Of a stretch of 64,000 nt of DNA, positions 53,957 through 62,714 are shown piece after piece (positions within the stretch are counted from its first letter, which is position 1; each line of letters begins with the position of its first letter). The DNA is from Halovenus salina. GTDB lineage: Archaea; Halobacteriota; Halobacteria; Halobacteriales; Haloarculaceae. The notes beneath the pieces were generated by a model. The model did no database searches. It was not told the origin of the DNA and saw nothing but the letters and a program-made list of their open reading frames with translations. The position numbers were made by a program, and so were the translations under genes. Location: NCBI RefSeq assembly GCF_026410925.1, contig NZ_CP112972.1:2728001-2792000 (forward strand), written 5' to 3'.

Positions 53957-54499
53957 ATGGAACTTCCGACGCCGGAAGAGTTGCGCGAGCGTCGGCTCGA
54001 ACTCGGGCTGACCCAGAGCGAGCTGGCCGAGAATGCGGAGGTCTCACAGCCACTCATCGCTCGTATTGAGGGCGGTGATGTCGACCCGCGGCTCTCGACG
54101 CTCAGACGAATCGTCAACGCCCTGGAGGAGGTAGAGGGGAGCCTGCTTCGGGCTCGCGAGCTGATGCATACGCCCGTCACGAGCGTCGCACCCGACGCGA
54201 GCGTCCACGAGACCACCGCGTTGATGAACGACCGCGGATTCTCGCAGGTCCCGGTGGTCCGAGAGGGAACACCCCAGGGGTTGATTGGGATGTCCGACAT
54301 CCGCCAGCGCTCCGAGGAGAACGTCGGGGACCTGCCAGTCGCCGAAGTGATGCACGAATCGATTAGTACTGTTGAGCCCGACGCGTTGCTCGATACGGTC
54401 GATGCCCACCTCGACCACAACGACGCTGTGCTCGTCGTCGAGGGCGGCGAGACGGTCGGTATCATCACCGAGGCAGATATCGCCCGCCAGCTCTCGTAA
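53957..54499 (+). CDS. XRE-type HTH regulator with two CBS domains
   Basis: 180-aa protein. Residues about 6-60 are a helix-turn-helix (LRERRLELGLTQSELAENAE, then VSQPLIARIEGGD), followed by two CBS motifs (LMHTPVTSVAPDASVHETTA; VMHESISTVEPDALL) that should bind adenine nucleotides. This archaeal architecture links energy status to DNA binding. Leaderless promoter visible. Convergent with the phosphoesterase gene. Confidence 0.93.
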   Translation: MELPTPEELRERRLELGLTQSELAENAEVSQPLIARIEGGDVDPRLSTLRRIVNALEEVEGSLLRARELMHTPVTSVAPDASVHETTALMNDRGFSQVPVVREGTPQGLIGMSDIRQRSEENVGDLPVAEVMHESISTVEPDALLDTVDAHLDHNDAVLVVEGGETVGIITEADIARQLS

Positions 54500-54505
54500 A
54501 ACGGA

Positions 54506-55423
54506 CTACTCCTCGAGTACCGGCAGCGAAAAGACGTGTTCGTCGACGCCGCCCTCGGCCGTTCGACCGAGGGCGCGGACCGAGTCTGGCGTCTCGACGA
54601 CGACCGCTTCGCCGCCGTCACGCCGGCGGTTTTCGCGGATGACGTTCTCACAGATGACGTTCTCTCGGCGAATCGGGGCGTCCTGTCGGCTGTGGCCGAC
54701 GACCTGTGGCGGGGCGTCCTCTGGCATATACTCGAAATCGAGCCAACTGATACCAGCTCCCGGGCCGCGGCTGCTCTCGTCACCGTAGCCGAACACTCGG
54801 GGATAGTCGTCTACGATAGCCGCCTCTCTGTCGATGGCGTTGGGCTCGCCGAGTCCCTCTAATAGTGCTGAGGCACCCTCGACGAGTGTGTTGTTCACGG
54901 TTGAGGCGTCGTATGGCTCCGGCTGTCCGGCGTGTGCGTAGGTGACGTTGTAGCCTTCGTACGCCGCGACGACGTGGCCGTCCTGTATCTGCTCGATTAA
55001 CGACCGACGTTCGTCTACACTCCGGCTGCCAGCGTACCAGTTCGACCAGCCGTACAACTCCGGTGTCAGCACTCCCATCTCGTGGTTGCCGACGGTGACA
55101 CGGACGTGGCCCGGCGGTGCCTCGTCGATGAGCCGGTCGACCATCTCGACGACGCGGTCGCTCTGTGGGCCGCGGTCGATGAGATCGCCGTTGAACACTA
55201 GGACATACCCCTCGTCGCCGGCCCAGTGGAGCCGGCGTGCGGCGTCTGACTCCACGATTGGGTCGTACTCTGGGTGGTCTGCGAGCGTGAGAAGCGCGCT
55301 GCGTGCTTCCCCCAGAAACCCGTGGATATCGCTGATGCTGACGATGGTCGGCGTCTGCTGGAGAGCGGTGACACTGTCGCGCGCTGGCGGGGCAACCGCG
55401 TCTGTCTCGTGGGCAGCTAACAT
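54506..55423 (-). CDS. Calcineurin-like metallophosphoesterase
   Basis: 305-aa phosphoesterase of the PPP-like group. Metal ligands: SISDIHG (D and H), NGDLIDRG (D), VGNHEMG (N and H), TYAHAGQPEP (H) and a late VVGHSRQ (H). It resembles bacterial/archaeal bis(5'-nucleosyl)-tetraphosphatase or PPP-type protein phosphatases; substrate open. Near the C-terminus the five-residue unit ENVIC/ENVIR is repeated (15-bp direct repeat in the DNA). Confidence 0.88.
   Translation of the reverse strand: MLAAHETDAVAPPARDSVTALQQTPTIVSISDIHGFLGEARSALLTLADHPEYDPIVESDAARRLHWAGDEGYVLVFNGDLIDRGPQSDRVVEMVDRLIDEAPPGHVRVTVGNHEMGVLTPELYGWSNWYAGSRSVDERRSLIEQIQDGHVVAAYEGYNVTYAHAGQPEPYDASTVNNTLVEGASALLEGLGEPNAIDREAAIVDDYPRVFGYGDESSRGPGAGISWLDFEYMPEDAPPQVVGHSRQDAPIRRENVICENVIRENRRRDGGEAVVVETPDSVRALGRTAEGGVDEHVFSLPVLEE
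54638..54664. repeat. 15-bp tandem repeat in the phosphoesterase gene
   Basis: gatgacgttctc occurs at 54638-54649 and 54653-54664, in frame, giving a five-residue duplication. Length change by multiples of 15 bp would keep the reading frame. Confidence 0.6.
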
Positions 55424-55504
55424 ATTAGTTTACCTGGTAGTCAACAGCTTCAGGACGCGACGGTACAAGAACTCCGTGTTTTCCGACGGAACTTGTGGCT
55501 GTCG

Positions 55505-56497
55505 TCACTCTAGATGGTGGCCACGGATAGCGACGCCGGCTCCCTCGGTGACGGTGCCGATAATCCGTCCGTCTTCGGTCGCCGCCACGACATCTTCCGC
55601 GTCTGCTTTGGGCATCGCTACGACGAATCCTGTCCCCATGTTGAACGTCCGGTGCATCTCCTCGTCGCCGACGTTACCCTCCTGTTGGACGAACGAGAAC
55701 ACGGGCTGGGCGTCGAAGGGGTCCGTGATGTCGTAGCCAAATGCGCCCATCCGGGTGAGGTTCGTCCAGCCGCCGCCGGTCACGTGGGCGGCCGCGTGTG
55801 TCTCGTGGTCCCGGAGCACCCCGAGCAGGTCCGTGTACAGTCGGGTCGGTTCGAGGAGCGTCTCGGCTATCGTCTGGTCGGGTGCGGGCGGGAACGGGTC
55901 GGTATACGCGTGTTCGCGGGTGACCGACTCCCGTGCCAGCGTGAGCCCGTTCGAATGGATGCCACTCGACGGCCAGCCGACAATTGCATCACCCGGCTCT
56001 GCCTCGCCGGGAAACAGCGCATCCTTCGGCGCGAGGCCGGCACACGCGCCGGCGATATCGAGCCCCTTGATGACATCAGGCATGACGGCCGTTTCGCCCC
56101 CGACCAGCGCGAGTCCGGCCCGCTCGGCACCCTGGCGGAGCCCCTCCCCTAGGTCCTCGGCGGTTTCGTCGTCGGGCTCTTCGACCGCGAGGTAGTCGAC
56201 GAACGCGACCGGCTCGACCCCCTGTGCGACGAGGTCGTTGGCGTTCATCGCGATACAGTCGATACCGATTGTCGAGTAGTCGTCGACAGCCTCGGCGACG
56301 AGGAGTTTCGTCCCGACGCCGTCGGTCGCCAGCGCGAGATACTGGTCGCCGATGTCAACCAGGCCCGCGTAATCACCCTCGAACTCGCCAGCTGCGCCGA
56401 TGAGTGCACTCGTCGCCGCCTCGCTCGCATCGATGTCCACGCCCGTCTCGGCGTACGTGAGCCCCTCCTCCTCTTCAGGGTCTGTGTCCTCGCTCAT
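55505..56497 (-). CDS. purM: Phosphoribosylformylglycinamidine cyclo-ligase
   Basis: 330-aa AIR synthase, purine step five. Markers: TYAETGVDIDAS at the N-terminus, DGVGTKLLVAEA (phosphate/Mg site), GIDCIAMNANDLVAQG, LVGGETAVMPDV, and GWPSSGIHSNGLTLAR. ATG at 56497 yields an acidic leader EDTDPEEEE before the first motif. End of the long minus-strand run from rpa2. Confidence 0.95.
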   Translation of the reverse strand: MSEDTDPEEEEGLTYAETGVDIDASEAATSALIGAAGEFEGDYAGLVDIGDQYLALATDGVGTKLLVAEAVDDYSTIGIDCIAMNANDLVAQGVEPVAFVDYLAVEEPDDETAEDLGEGLRQGAERAGLALVGGETAVMPDVIKGLDIAGACAGLAPKDALFPGEAEPGDAIVGWPSSGIHSNGLTLARESVTREHAYTDPFPPAPDQTIAETLLEPTRLYTDLLGVLRDHETHAAAHVTGGGWTNLTRMGAFGYDITDPFDAQPVFSFVQQEGNVGDEEMHRTFNMGTGFVVAMPKADAEDVVAATEDGRIIGTVTEGAGVAIRGHHLE

Positions 56498-56578
56498 GCT
56501 CGTGAGACTGGCGGGCGCAGGCAAAAGCCCACCGCTTGCCGGTGCTGTCTCGATTGGACTAACGCCGGTATCGCGGCG

Positions 56579-57208
56579 CTAGAAGATGAACCCGACAACG
56601 AATCCGACAAGCGAGAGTAGGGAGACACCAAAGACGGCCGCGAAAACACCTTTGTGCCACTGAGCGACTGTCTTGCCGTCGAGCGGGCCGGCAGGCACCA
56701 TGTTGAACGCGGCCAGGAAGATATTGATGAGGACGCCCATCTGTCCGACTTCCGCGACGAATCCACCGCCGAGGACAAACGGAATCAAGAAGACTGCTGC
56801 CAGCACGAGATTCGTTACCGGCCCAGCGACAGCAACCAGCCCGTTCTGGCGGGCCGTAATCGCGCCGCGGTGATAGACCGCGCCGGGCGCGGCAAAGAGA
56901 AAACCGGCGACGCCGGAGGCGACTGTGATGGCGAGCATGTCGTATTTCGCACGAAAGGCCGCAATTTGGCCAAACTGGACGGCGACGACTTTGTGTGCGA
57001 GTTCGTGCAACAGAAAGCCAGCGCCGACGGTTGCCGTGCTCAGCAGGAACACCCGGACCAACGCTCCGATGTCCGGGGCGTAGATCGGCTGGCCTCTGAT
57101 GAAGTCCCCTTCAAGAAAGAAGGTGAAGGCGACACTCAGCGCAAGCCAGGCGACCGCGAGGTCGCGCAACTCTTCGCGGTAGAATCGGATGTCAGCAATC
57201 TCGTACAT
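56579..57208 (-). CDS. M50-family intramembrane metalloprotease (S2P-like)
   Basis: 209-aa membrane protein with about six helices. Zinc motif HELAH (H68, E69, H72) in GFLLHELAHKVVAV and the second site NMVPAGPLDGK (NxxPxxxLDG). No PDZ domain, a minimal archaeal S2P. Its ATG overlaps the TraB stop by one base (TAATG), so the two membrane proteins are coupled. Substrates unknown; site-2 cleavage of a membrane regulator is the usual role. Confidence 0.92.
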   Translation of the reverse strand: MYEIADIRFYREELRDLAVAWLALSVAFTFFLEGDFIRGQPIYAPDIGALVRVFLLSTATVGAGFLLHELAHKVVAVQFGQIAAFRAKYDMLAITVASGVAGFLFAAPGAVYHRGAITARQNGLVAVAGPVTNLVLAAVFLIPFVLGGGFVAEVGQMGVLINIFLAAFNMVPAGPLDGKTVAQWHKGVFAAVFGVSLLSLVGFVVGFIF

Positions 57209-58767
57209 TATGTTACTGTCTCCCAGATGAGGCGTGCGCTCTCGCTTGCGCCGTTGAGCATCTGCTGGCCCAGCTCGGTGACGCCACCGATGTCCGAGGC
57301 GAGATAGGGCAACAACACCGCCGCGAAGAAGACGCTGGCGAGGAAGCTCCCGATGTTGGTCATCGCCACGATGAGGATGAGCCGGAAGGTCGGTACCTCG
57401 TTGCGCATATCTCTGACGAGGCTGGACACCGGGCGCTCGTCGTCCCCGAGCATCTCGTTGAGCTTGCTGATGTCCGCGACGTTGACGCTCGTGTAGCGCA
57501 ACTCGACGTAGCCGGCGAACCATCCCGGCGCGAGCAGCGGATTGACGCTCGTGAGCCAGGCGACCGCACCGCCGACGGCAGCGCTACTCCAGTGTGCGCC
57601 GGCCAGCTTTGCGAGTGCGCCGGCCGCGAGCCCGTTGACGACGAACCAGACGGCGAACACCCGCAGCAGGAACTCGCCCTGGACGCCCGCCACCGCGAGC
57701 AGGACGAAAAAGGCCAGAAAGCCAAGGGTGAACGCGTAGCCAATCGCCTTGTACGCGATGGCGCGAAACCGGCTCGTGCTCGGCTCGCCGACCAGCGACT
57801 CGGGCGGTGGCAGCTCCTCGGGGTGGTCGAGGTAGCGTTCGATACCCGCCCGGTGACCCGCGCCCACGACCGCTACCACGTCGTAGCCGGCCTCGCGGAG
57901 GGCGACGAGCTTGTGAGCGATGTAGGCGTCTCGCTCGTCGATAAGTGCCTCCGTTCCACCCGGCGAGAACCGTCGGAACTCCTCCATCATCGCCGTAACG
58001 ACGTCGGCATCGGTCAGCCTGTCGAGGTCGATTTCGGCATCTTCGATGTCTCGCGTCGACCGGAGAAGCAACAGCGAAATCGGTGTTCCGACTGCAACGG
58101 CGACTGCTGTAGCAACTGCAAGCCCGTCGAGGAGACCCAGCACCGAACCCAGGAGCCCACCCACAAGCGGCAGCCCCACGTCGACGCCTGCCGGAACCAG
58201 GTACGGGCCACCCAGTGCGCCCGCGATAATGGCGACAAATGTTCCGATGAAGAGGCCGACTGTCAGGCCTGCAGTCCATACGCCGCCCATCTCGACTAGC
58301 AAGGCGGCGACGATAGCAAGTTTCTCGCGCAGGCGCATCCCGGACCAGAGCCGACGGACCGTCAGCTGAATATCGCGGTCGACCAGGGCGACACCGCTGC
58401 CGTGTTCTTCGGCGCTGTCGATTGCCGCCATCATGTCCGCGCCGGGCTCGATATCGAACCGGTCGCCGAGCCGTGCCTGCACGTACGAGAGCATCCAGTA
58501 GGCGAGAAACTGGTAGACGGTCTTGCCCGAAATAACGTCGCCAGCGTCGATATCGTCGGGCGTCTCGCCCTGCATCCGCTTGTACCGAGTCTCGTCGAGT
58601 TCCACCGCGACGACATCTGGCTGTCGCTCTGCGATCGTCTGTTCGACCTCCTCGACGCTGTCGTGAGAGACGTGCGCTGTCCCGACGACGGTCACCGACC
58701 CGCCACTGCGTGTTCCGGGAACGACCGGCGTCTCGCCGGCGTCCAGCACGTCGCCTCGGTCGGTCAT
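57208..58767 (-). CDS. TraB/GumN-family membrane protein
   Basis: 519-aa protein. The TraB domain starts with VTVVGTAHVSHDSVEEVEQT and PDVVAVELDETRYKRM, and later carries LIDERDAYIAHKLVAL and VVAVVGAGHRAGIERYL, motifs of this putative protease-like (EreA/ChaN-related) fold. Helices occupy about 155-235 and 320-505 (about eight in total). In archaea it is a conserved membrane protein; eukaryotic relatives act at mitochondria/ER contacts. Coupled to the M50 protease gene. Confidence 0.92.
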   Translation of the reverse strand: MTDRGDVLDAGETPVVPGTRSGGSVTVVGTAHVSHDSVEEVEQTIAERQPDVVAVELDETRYKRMQGETPDDIDAGDVISGKTVYQFLAYWMLSYVQARLGDRFDIEPGADMMAAIDSAEEHGSGVALVDRDIQLTVRRLWSGMRLREKLAIVAALLVEMGGVWTAGLTVGLFIGTFVAIIAGALGGPYLVPAGVDVGLPLVGGLLGSVLGLLDGLAVATAVAVAVGTPISLLLLRSTRDIEDAEIDLDRLTDADVVTAMMEEFRRFSPGGTEALIDERDAYIAHKLVALREAGYDVVAVVGAGHRAGIERYLDHPEELPPPESLVGEPSTSRFRAIAYKAIGYAFTLGFLAFFVLLAVAGVQGEFLLRVFAVWFVVNGLAAGALAKLAGAHWSSAAVGGAVAWLTSVNPLLAPGWFAGYVELRYTSVNVADISKLNEMLGDDERPVSSLVRDMRNEVPTFRLILIVAMTNIGSFLASVFFAAVLLPYLASDIGGVTELGQQMLNGASESARLIWETVT

Positions 58768-58818
58768 CGTTCGGGTTTGTAGGTCGCGTGGTTTACCATT
58801 GACGACTCCCCTCGGCGA

Positions 58819-59835
58819 TTACTCGGAGACGCCGTCAAACCCCTGTGCCCTGACACGGTCGAGAACGTCTGTCGCGGTGTCTGAGACATTACCGTCGTCG
58901 GGAGCCGGCTCGTAGCCATCGAACACCTCGTGGACCATGCTCACGCTGCTTGACAGCGTATCGAGACCGTACCCGCCTTCGAGCACGAACCCCAGCGCGG
59001 CACCGATATCTTCCGAGAGTTCGCGCATCTGTTGGGCGAGCAGACCGTATCCCTCAGTCGAGACGCGCATCCGTGAGATGGGGTCGTGTTCGTGGGCGTC
59101 AAAGCCTGCGCTAACGAGTAGCAGGTCCGGCTCGAAGGCCTCGAAGGCTGGGCCGATGACATCTCTGAGTGCAGCGAGATAGCCACTCTGTGTTGTTCCT
59201 GGCGGGAACGGGATATTCATCGTTGTCCCCTCGGCCTCGCCTGCCCCCGTCTCGTCAACTGTTCCTGTTGCGGGGTAGAGGCCGTCTTCGTGAATCGAGG
59301 CGTAAAAAATGTCTTCCTTGTCGTAGCAGATGTCCTGGATGCCGTTGCCGTGGTGGACATCCCAGTCGAAGATAGCGACCCGGTCGGCCATCCCTCGGTC
59401 GATGACCGACCGCGCCGCGACCGGCGCGTTGTTGAAAAAGCAAAATCCCATCGCGTCGTCTTCGACTGCATGATGGCCCGGCGGTCGCCCGAGTGCGAAC
59501 GGCGTTTCTCGTCCGGCGGCTCCCGCGAGTGCGGTCGTTGCTGCCCACTCTGCAATACCCGCACTTCTGAGTGCGGCTTCCCAGGTGTCTTCACTGGCGA
59601 CGGTATCGGCATCCCAGTCACCGCCGCCGTCCTGACAGAACTGTTCGAGTTCCTCGACGTACTCTCGTTGGTGTACCGCGAAGACCCGGTCGATGTCGAT
59701 CGGGTCGGCAACGACGTACTCGACGCCGTGTTTCTCCGCGAGGGCCTGCCGAATCGCGCGGAGTCGGTCCGGACTCTCCGGGTGCCGTGGCCCGGTATCG
59801 TGTTCGAGACAAGCCTCGCAGTAGCCAAATCTCAT
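58819..59835 (-). CDS. hdaI: Histone deacetylase family protein (AcuC-like)
   Basis: 338-aa zinc deacetylase. Catalytic residues: tandem histidines in RPPGHHAVEDD, zinc ligands in FDWDVHHGNGIQ (D and H) and VSAGFDAHEHDP (D), and the tyrosine-bearing GGYGL. It removes acetyl groups from lysines or small molecules. It overlaps the histone gene by 4 nt (ATGA), so histone and deacetylase are translated together. Confidence 0.94.
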   Translation of the reverse strand: MRFGYCEACLEHDTGPRHPESPDRLRAIRQALAEKHGVEYVVADPIDIDRVFAVHQREYVEELEQFCQDGGGDWDADTVASEDTWEAALRSAGIAEWAATTALAGAAGRETPFALGRPPGHHAVEDDAMGFCFFNNAPVAARSVIDRGMADRVAIFDWDVHHGNGIQDICYDKEDIFYASIHEDGLYPATGTVDETGAGEAEGTTMNIPFPPGTTQSGYLAALRDVIGPAFEAFEPDLLLVSAGFDAHEHDPISRMRVSTEGYGLLAQQMRELSEDIGAALGFVLEGGYGLDTLSSSVSMVHEVFDGYEPAPDDGNVSDTATDVLDRVRAQGFDGVSE

Positions 59836-60272
59836 TCGAAGTACTGTTGCAGTTCGAAGTACATCTTGATGTCTTCGCCTTTAACTGTCCGCCTGTCAGC
59901 GTGGCGCGCGAGCATGGCCGCCGCGGTGGCGACCTCGTCTGCCCACACCTCGAGCTTAGCGGTCAGTGCAATCCGGGCGTCCATCGAGACCCGGAACCGG
60001 TTGTCGATGTCGAGCCGTGCCACTCGGTCGACGGGCGCAATTGGGAGCGCCAGCGTATCCTTGTCCGGAACGGGGTCAACGGCGAAATCCGCTGCCATCA
60101 GGGTCTTTCGGTCGTCGTCGCCGGCGCGCTCCGCCGCGACAGTCGCTCGTTTGGTTCCCTCCCGCTGGATGCGGTGAGCGAGTTCCTCTGCCGCGCCGGC
60201 ACTGACACGGAGGCCGCCTGCGTTCCGCCGGATGATTGTATCAACCGGTGCGAACGGTAGCTCGACGCTCAT
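59832..60272 (-). CDS. hstA: Archaeal histone doublet
   Basis: 146-aa protein containing two end-to-end histone folds: residues about 4-68 (LPFAPVDTIIRRNAGGLRVS... DDDRKTLMAADF) and about 79-146 (LPIAPVDRVARLDIDNRFRVS... DRRTVKGEDIKMYF). Each starts with the typical xPxAPVDRIIR-like helix. The protein is acidic with only six lysines, unlike methanogen histones, so classic wrapping is doubtful; in model haloarchaea such histones act more as regulators. It lies between rpa2 (51-nt gap) and the deacetylase gene (4-nt overlap). Confidence 0.93.
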   Translation of the reverse strand: MSVELPFAPVDTIIRRNAGGLRVSAGAAEELAHRIQREGTKRATVAAERAGDDDRKTLMAADFAVDPVPDKDTLALPIAPVDRVARLDIDNRFRVSMDARIALTAKLEVWADEVATAAAMLARHADRRTVKGEDIKMYFELQQYFE

Positions 60273-60323
60273 ACGCCAAACCGAGAGTGTGGTAATCTTA
60301 AGCGTTGTGTAACGCCCGAGTCC

Positions 60324-61736
60324 TCAGAGTACCTCGTCGGCGTCGAGTACCTCCGCCTCAACTGTTCCCCTGGCTGTTACTTCTTCGCCCAGTCGGAGCG
60401 TCTCGTCGGTGTCGACGCTCATTGTCTCGGTGCCGTCATCTAAGATGACCGGATTCCCGGTCTGGACGACTGTGCCGGTGAATTCGACGGCCTCACCTTC
60501 GGCCGCCTCGCCTGTCGCCTCGGGGCTCTCGCCGTCGGCAAACGCATCGAGGCCGGCGTCTCCACCGTCGGAGACTGCGGTGTCTGCATCGTCACTCGCT
60601 TCTGGTCCCGATGGTGACGCGCCGACGCCCGTCTCTGCGTCTTCGAGAACAACCACCGTCGACTGCCATCCTGCGGAGGCTTCGAGGTCGTCCTGCCAGC
60701 CGTCCTGTATCTCTGCGTTGGCCGCCAGCAATTCGTCGCCCGGCGCAACGTCGATATCTGCCTTCTCGCCCCACAGCGCGACCCGGATATTGCCGGTGTC
60801 GTCCTGGAGGCGAACGTTTCGGACCTGTCCCTCGGAGCCGTCATCGCGGTCGAAGGTCCGCTTTTCGTCTGTCGAGCGAACCACGCCCGCGATGTCGACG
60901 GTCTGGTCGATTTCGACGGCGTCTATCGGCGTTGTGTCGGGTTCGTACTCGACCGTCTCCTCGACCTCGTCGACGGCTCCCCGGTCACCCACGTGGAGTT
61001 CGAGGTCGCCGTCGCGCTCTCTGACGTAGCCGTCGACGACTTCCACCGCGGTACCGGGTTCGAGTTCGTCAGCGCGGTCGGCGCGCTCGTCCCATAGCGT
61101 CACCCGAATCCGGCCGGTCTCGTCGCCGAGTGTGAGGTTCGCGACCCGGCCCTCGGAGCCGTCGTCGCGGTCGAACGTCCGAACCTCGTCCGTTCCAAGG
61201 ACGAGCCCTTTGAGGGTAACATCGGACTGGCCTAGCGCGAGCGCCTCGATGCTGTCGCCCTCCAGTGCGACCTCGATGTCGACCTCGTCGTCCGGCTCGG
61301 CCTCGGTGACGCTCACTTCGAGCCCGTTGTACCCCTCTTTGGGTCGTCCTTTAACGCGCAACACGTCACCGGTGTCGAGCTCGCCGGCGTCGACGGCCTC
61401 GGCCTGTTCGTCCCAGAACGCAAGCCGGACGCTGCCGGTCTCGTCGGCCACCTCAACGTTGATGACCATCCCCTCGCCCTCTTCATCGCGCTCGAAGGTT
61501 CGCAACTCACCGACAGAACGGACCTTTGCGAGGAATTTTACCTCGTCCATCGCGGGGTCGATGTCTGCGATGGTGTCGACCTCGCCGTCTGCGAGTTCAT
61601 GTGCGAGCAGCTGGGCGGCCGTCTCCTCGTCGACCAGGCCGTCCATCTGTGATACTTTCTCCTCAACTGCCTCCTGGAACTCCTCCTCGGAGACATCCGT
61701 CTCGAGATCGGCGTAGATATCCTCAATCGCACCCAT
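60324..61736 (-). CDS. rpa2: Replication protein A, multi-OB single-stranded DNA-binding protein (RPA2 type)
   Basis: 470-aa protein. After a helical N-terminus come three tandem OB folds at residues about 64-145, 172-255 and 279-365, each with the same core (for example RTFDRDDGSEGRVANL then ETGRIRVTLWDE), then an acidic linker and a smaller OB-like strand set from about 420. Folds two and three are nearly identical in short stretches (see repeat). This matches haloarchaeal Rpa2, the major ssDNA-binding protein. The ATG at 61736 is chosen. Confidence 0.94.
   Translation of the reverse strand: MGAIEDIYADLETDVSEEEFQEAVEEKVSQMDGLVDEETAAQLLAHELADGEVDTIADIDPAMDEVKFLAKVRSVGELRTFERDEEGEGMVINVEVADETGSVRLAFWDEQAEAVDAGELDTGDVLRVKGRPKEGYNGLEVSVTEAEPDDEVDIEVALEGDSIEALALGQSDVTLKGLVLGTDEVRTFDRDDGSEGRVANLTLGDETGRIRVTLWDERADRADELEPGTAVEVVDGYVRERDGDLELHVGDRGAVDEVEETVEYEPDTTPIDAVEIDQTVDIAGVVRSTDEKRTFDRDDGSEGQVRNVRLQDDTGNIRVALWGEKADIDVAPGDELLAANAEIQDGWQDDLEASAGWQSTVVVLEDAETGVGASPSGPEASDDADTAVSDGGDAGLDAFADGESPEATGEAAEGEAVEFTGTVVQTGNPVILDDGTETMSVDTDETLRLGEEVTARGTVEAEVLDADEVL
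60829..61181. repeat. Duplicated 32-bp segment in OB folds 2 and 3 of rpa2
   Basis: 60829-60860 and 61150-61181 match at 30 of 32 bases (encoding the RTFDRDDGSEG motif). Such DNA-level identity inside a diverged protein repeat suggests gene conversion between folds or strong selection on codon choice. Confidence 0.6.
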
Positions 61737-61883
61737 TACTGTACGGAACACACGGCTGGTCGCCGCTTAAGCGTTGTCGTTGGGCCGTCTCCCTGCTCCT
61801 TTGTACACTCATCTGTCGTCGTGTTTTGGGCCGTCATCACCTCGGACTGCTTCCCGATTGTATAAAAAGCCTCGTAGCCACTC

Positions 61884-61994
61884 ATAGTGATTGTTGCGGT
61901 TATTTTCGTGACCACGTCACGAATCTCAGTGTTTCACGGTGTGAGACCCACGTCTCGTTTCCCGACGGCGGTAACGACTCGCAACAATCACTAT
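61884..61994. mobile_element. MITE-like 111-bp element with 15-bp terminal inverted repeats
   Basis: atagtgattgttgcg (61884-61898) and cgcaacaatcactat (61980-61994) are perfect inverted copies enclosing 81 bp without coding capacity; an inner hairpin cgtgac-cac-gtcacg is also present. The right end touches the stop codon of the DUF7504 gene. No target-site duplication is seen at the edges, so it may be old, or a long-stem regulatory structure instead. Confidence 0.45.
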
Positions 61995-62611
61995 CAGGTC
62001 TGAACAGACCAGGCCCCGTCTTCGTCGACCTCGACGACGGCGTCGAACAGCCCCTTGAGCGTTGCGAGGGTCTGGCGGTCGTGGGCGTCGGGGTCGAGGC
62101 GGTAGTAGCCGACACCGCCGACGGTTTTCACCCGCCCGGTGACGACGTGGAGGAACCGAAACGCCCGCTGGAGGTCGGCGTACTGCAACAGCGACGTGAC
62201 CGAATCGAAACAGACAGCAATCTCCTCGCTATCGTCGGCTGCCTTGGCCATTGTCGAGAGCAACTCGCTGAGCTGAATCCCGATACCTGTCAAATCCGAT
62301 GGGTTCTCGACCGACTTGACAGCCCACGAGGGGTCGTCGACATCACTCTTTCCCTGCCCAATCGGGACGATTCCCCCGCGGACGGGCGGTGTGCCAACGT
62401 GCTCGCTCCAGAGGTCGACCCAGTCGGGCGCAGTGTCGGTGTACGTGACTGTGAGAATGTTTGTCTCGCTAGGTGGTGTCCGTGAGAGAAGTGTCAGGCA
62501 GGCCTGTCGTCCCTGGTTTCCGAGAGATGGGACCAACAGTAACACGTTAGAAACATCGTCGAGTGCCGAGAGGTCCGGCATATCGTCTTCCTGTCCTGCC
62601 CGCTCAGCCAT
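61994..62611 (-). CDS. DUF7504-type KaiC/RecA-like protein without Walker motif
   Basis: 205-aa soluble protein. Core strands resemble the RecA/KaiC fold (VLLLVPSLGNQGRQACLTLL, where a Walker A would be but GxxxxGKS is not intact; ILTVTYTDTAPDW; EIAVCFDSVTSLLQYADL as a Walker-B-like strand). I recognise it as a haloarchaeal DUF7504-type protein, a probably non-ATPase relative used in signalling. The stop codon lies on the end of the MITE-like inverted repeat. Confidence 0.75.
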   Translation of the reverse strand: MAERAGQEDDMPDLSALDDVSNVLLLVPSLGNQGRQACLTLLSRTPPSETNILTVTYTDTAPDWVDLWSEHVGTPPVRGGIVPIGQGKSDVDDPSWAVKSVENPSDLTGIGIQLSELLSTMAKAADDSEEIAVCFDSVTSLLQYADLQRAFRFLHVVTGRVKTVGGVGYYRLDPDAHDRQTLATLKGLFDAVVEVDEDGAWSVQT

Positions 62612-62682
62612 ACCGTAATGTGTGGCTCGCGCCCCTATAAGAATGCTGATTGCGACACCGACGGCGTCGACGAATCGTAACC

Positions 62683-62690
62683 CCTTTAGT
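62683..62690 (+). promoter_or_regulatory. TATA-like element of tRNA-Arg
   Basis: cctttagt is centred about 27 nt before the first base of tRNA-Arg(GCG), so transcription would begin at or next to the mature 5' end. Confidence 0.45.
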
Positions 62691-62714
62691 CAGTACCCCG
62701 CTACGAATGAGTGA

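Noticed and set aside
61994..62611. Active KaiC ATPase
   Set aside because: The position of the Walker A motif lacks an intact GxxxxGK(S/T), so the protein is described as a degenerate relative only.
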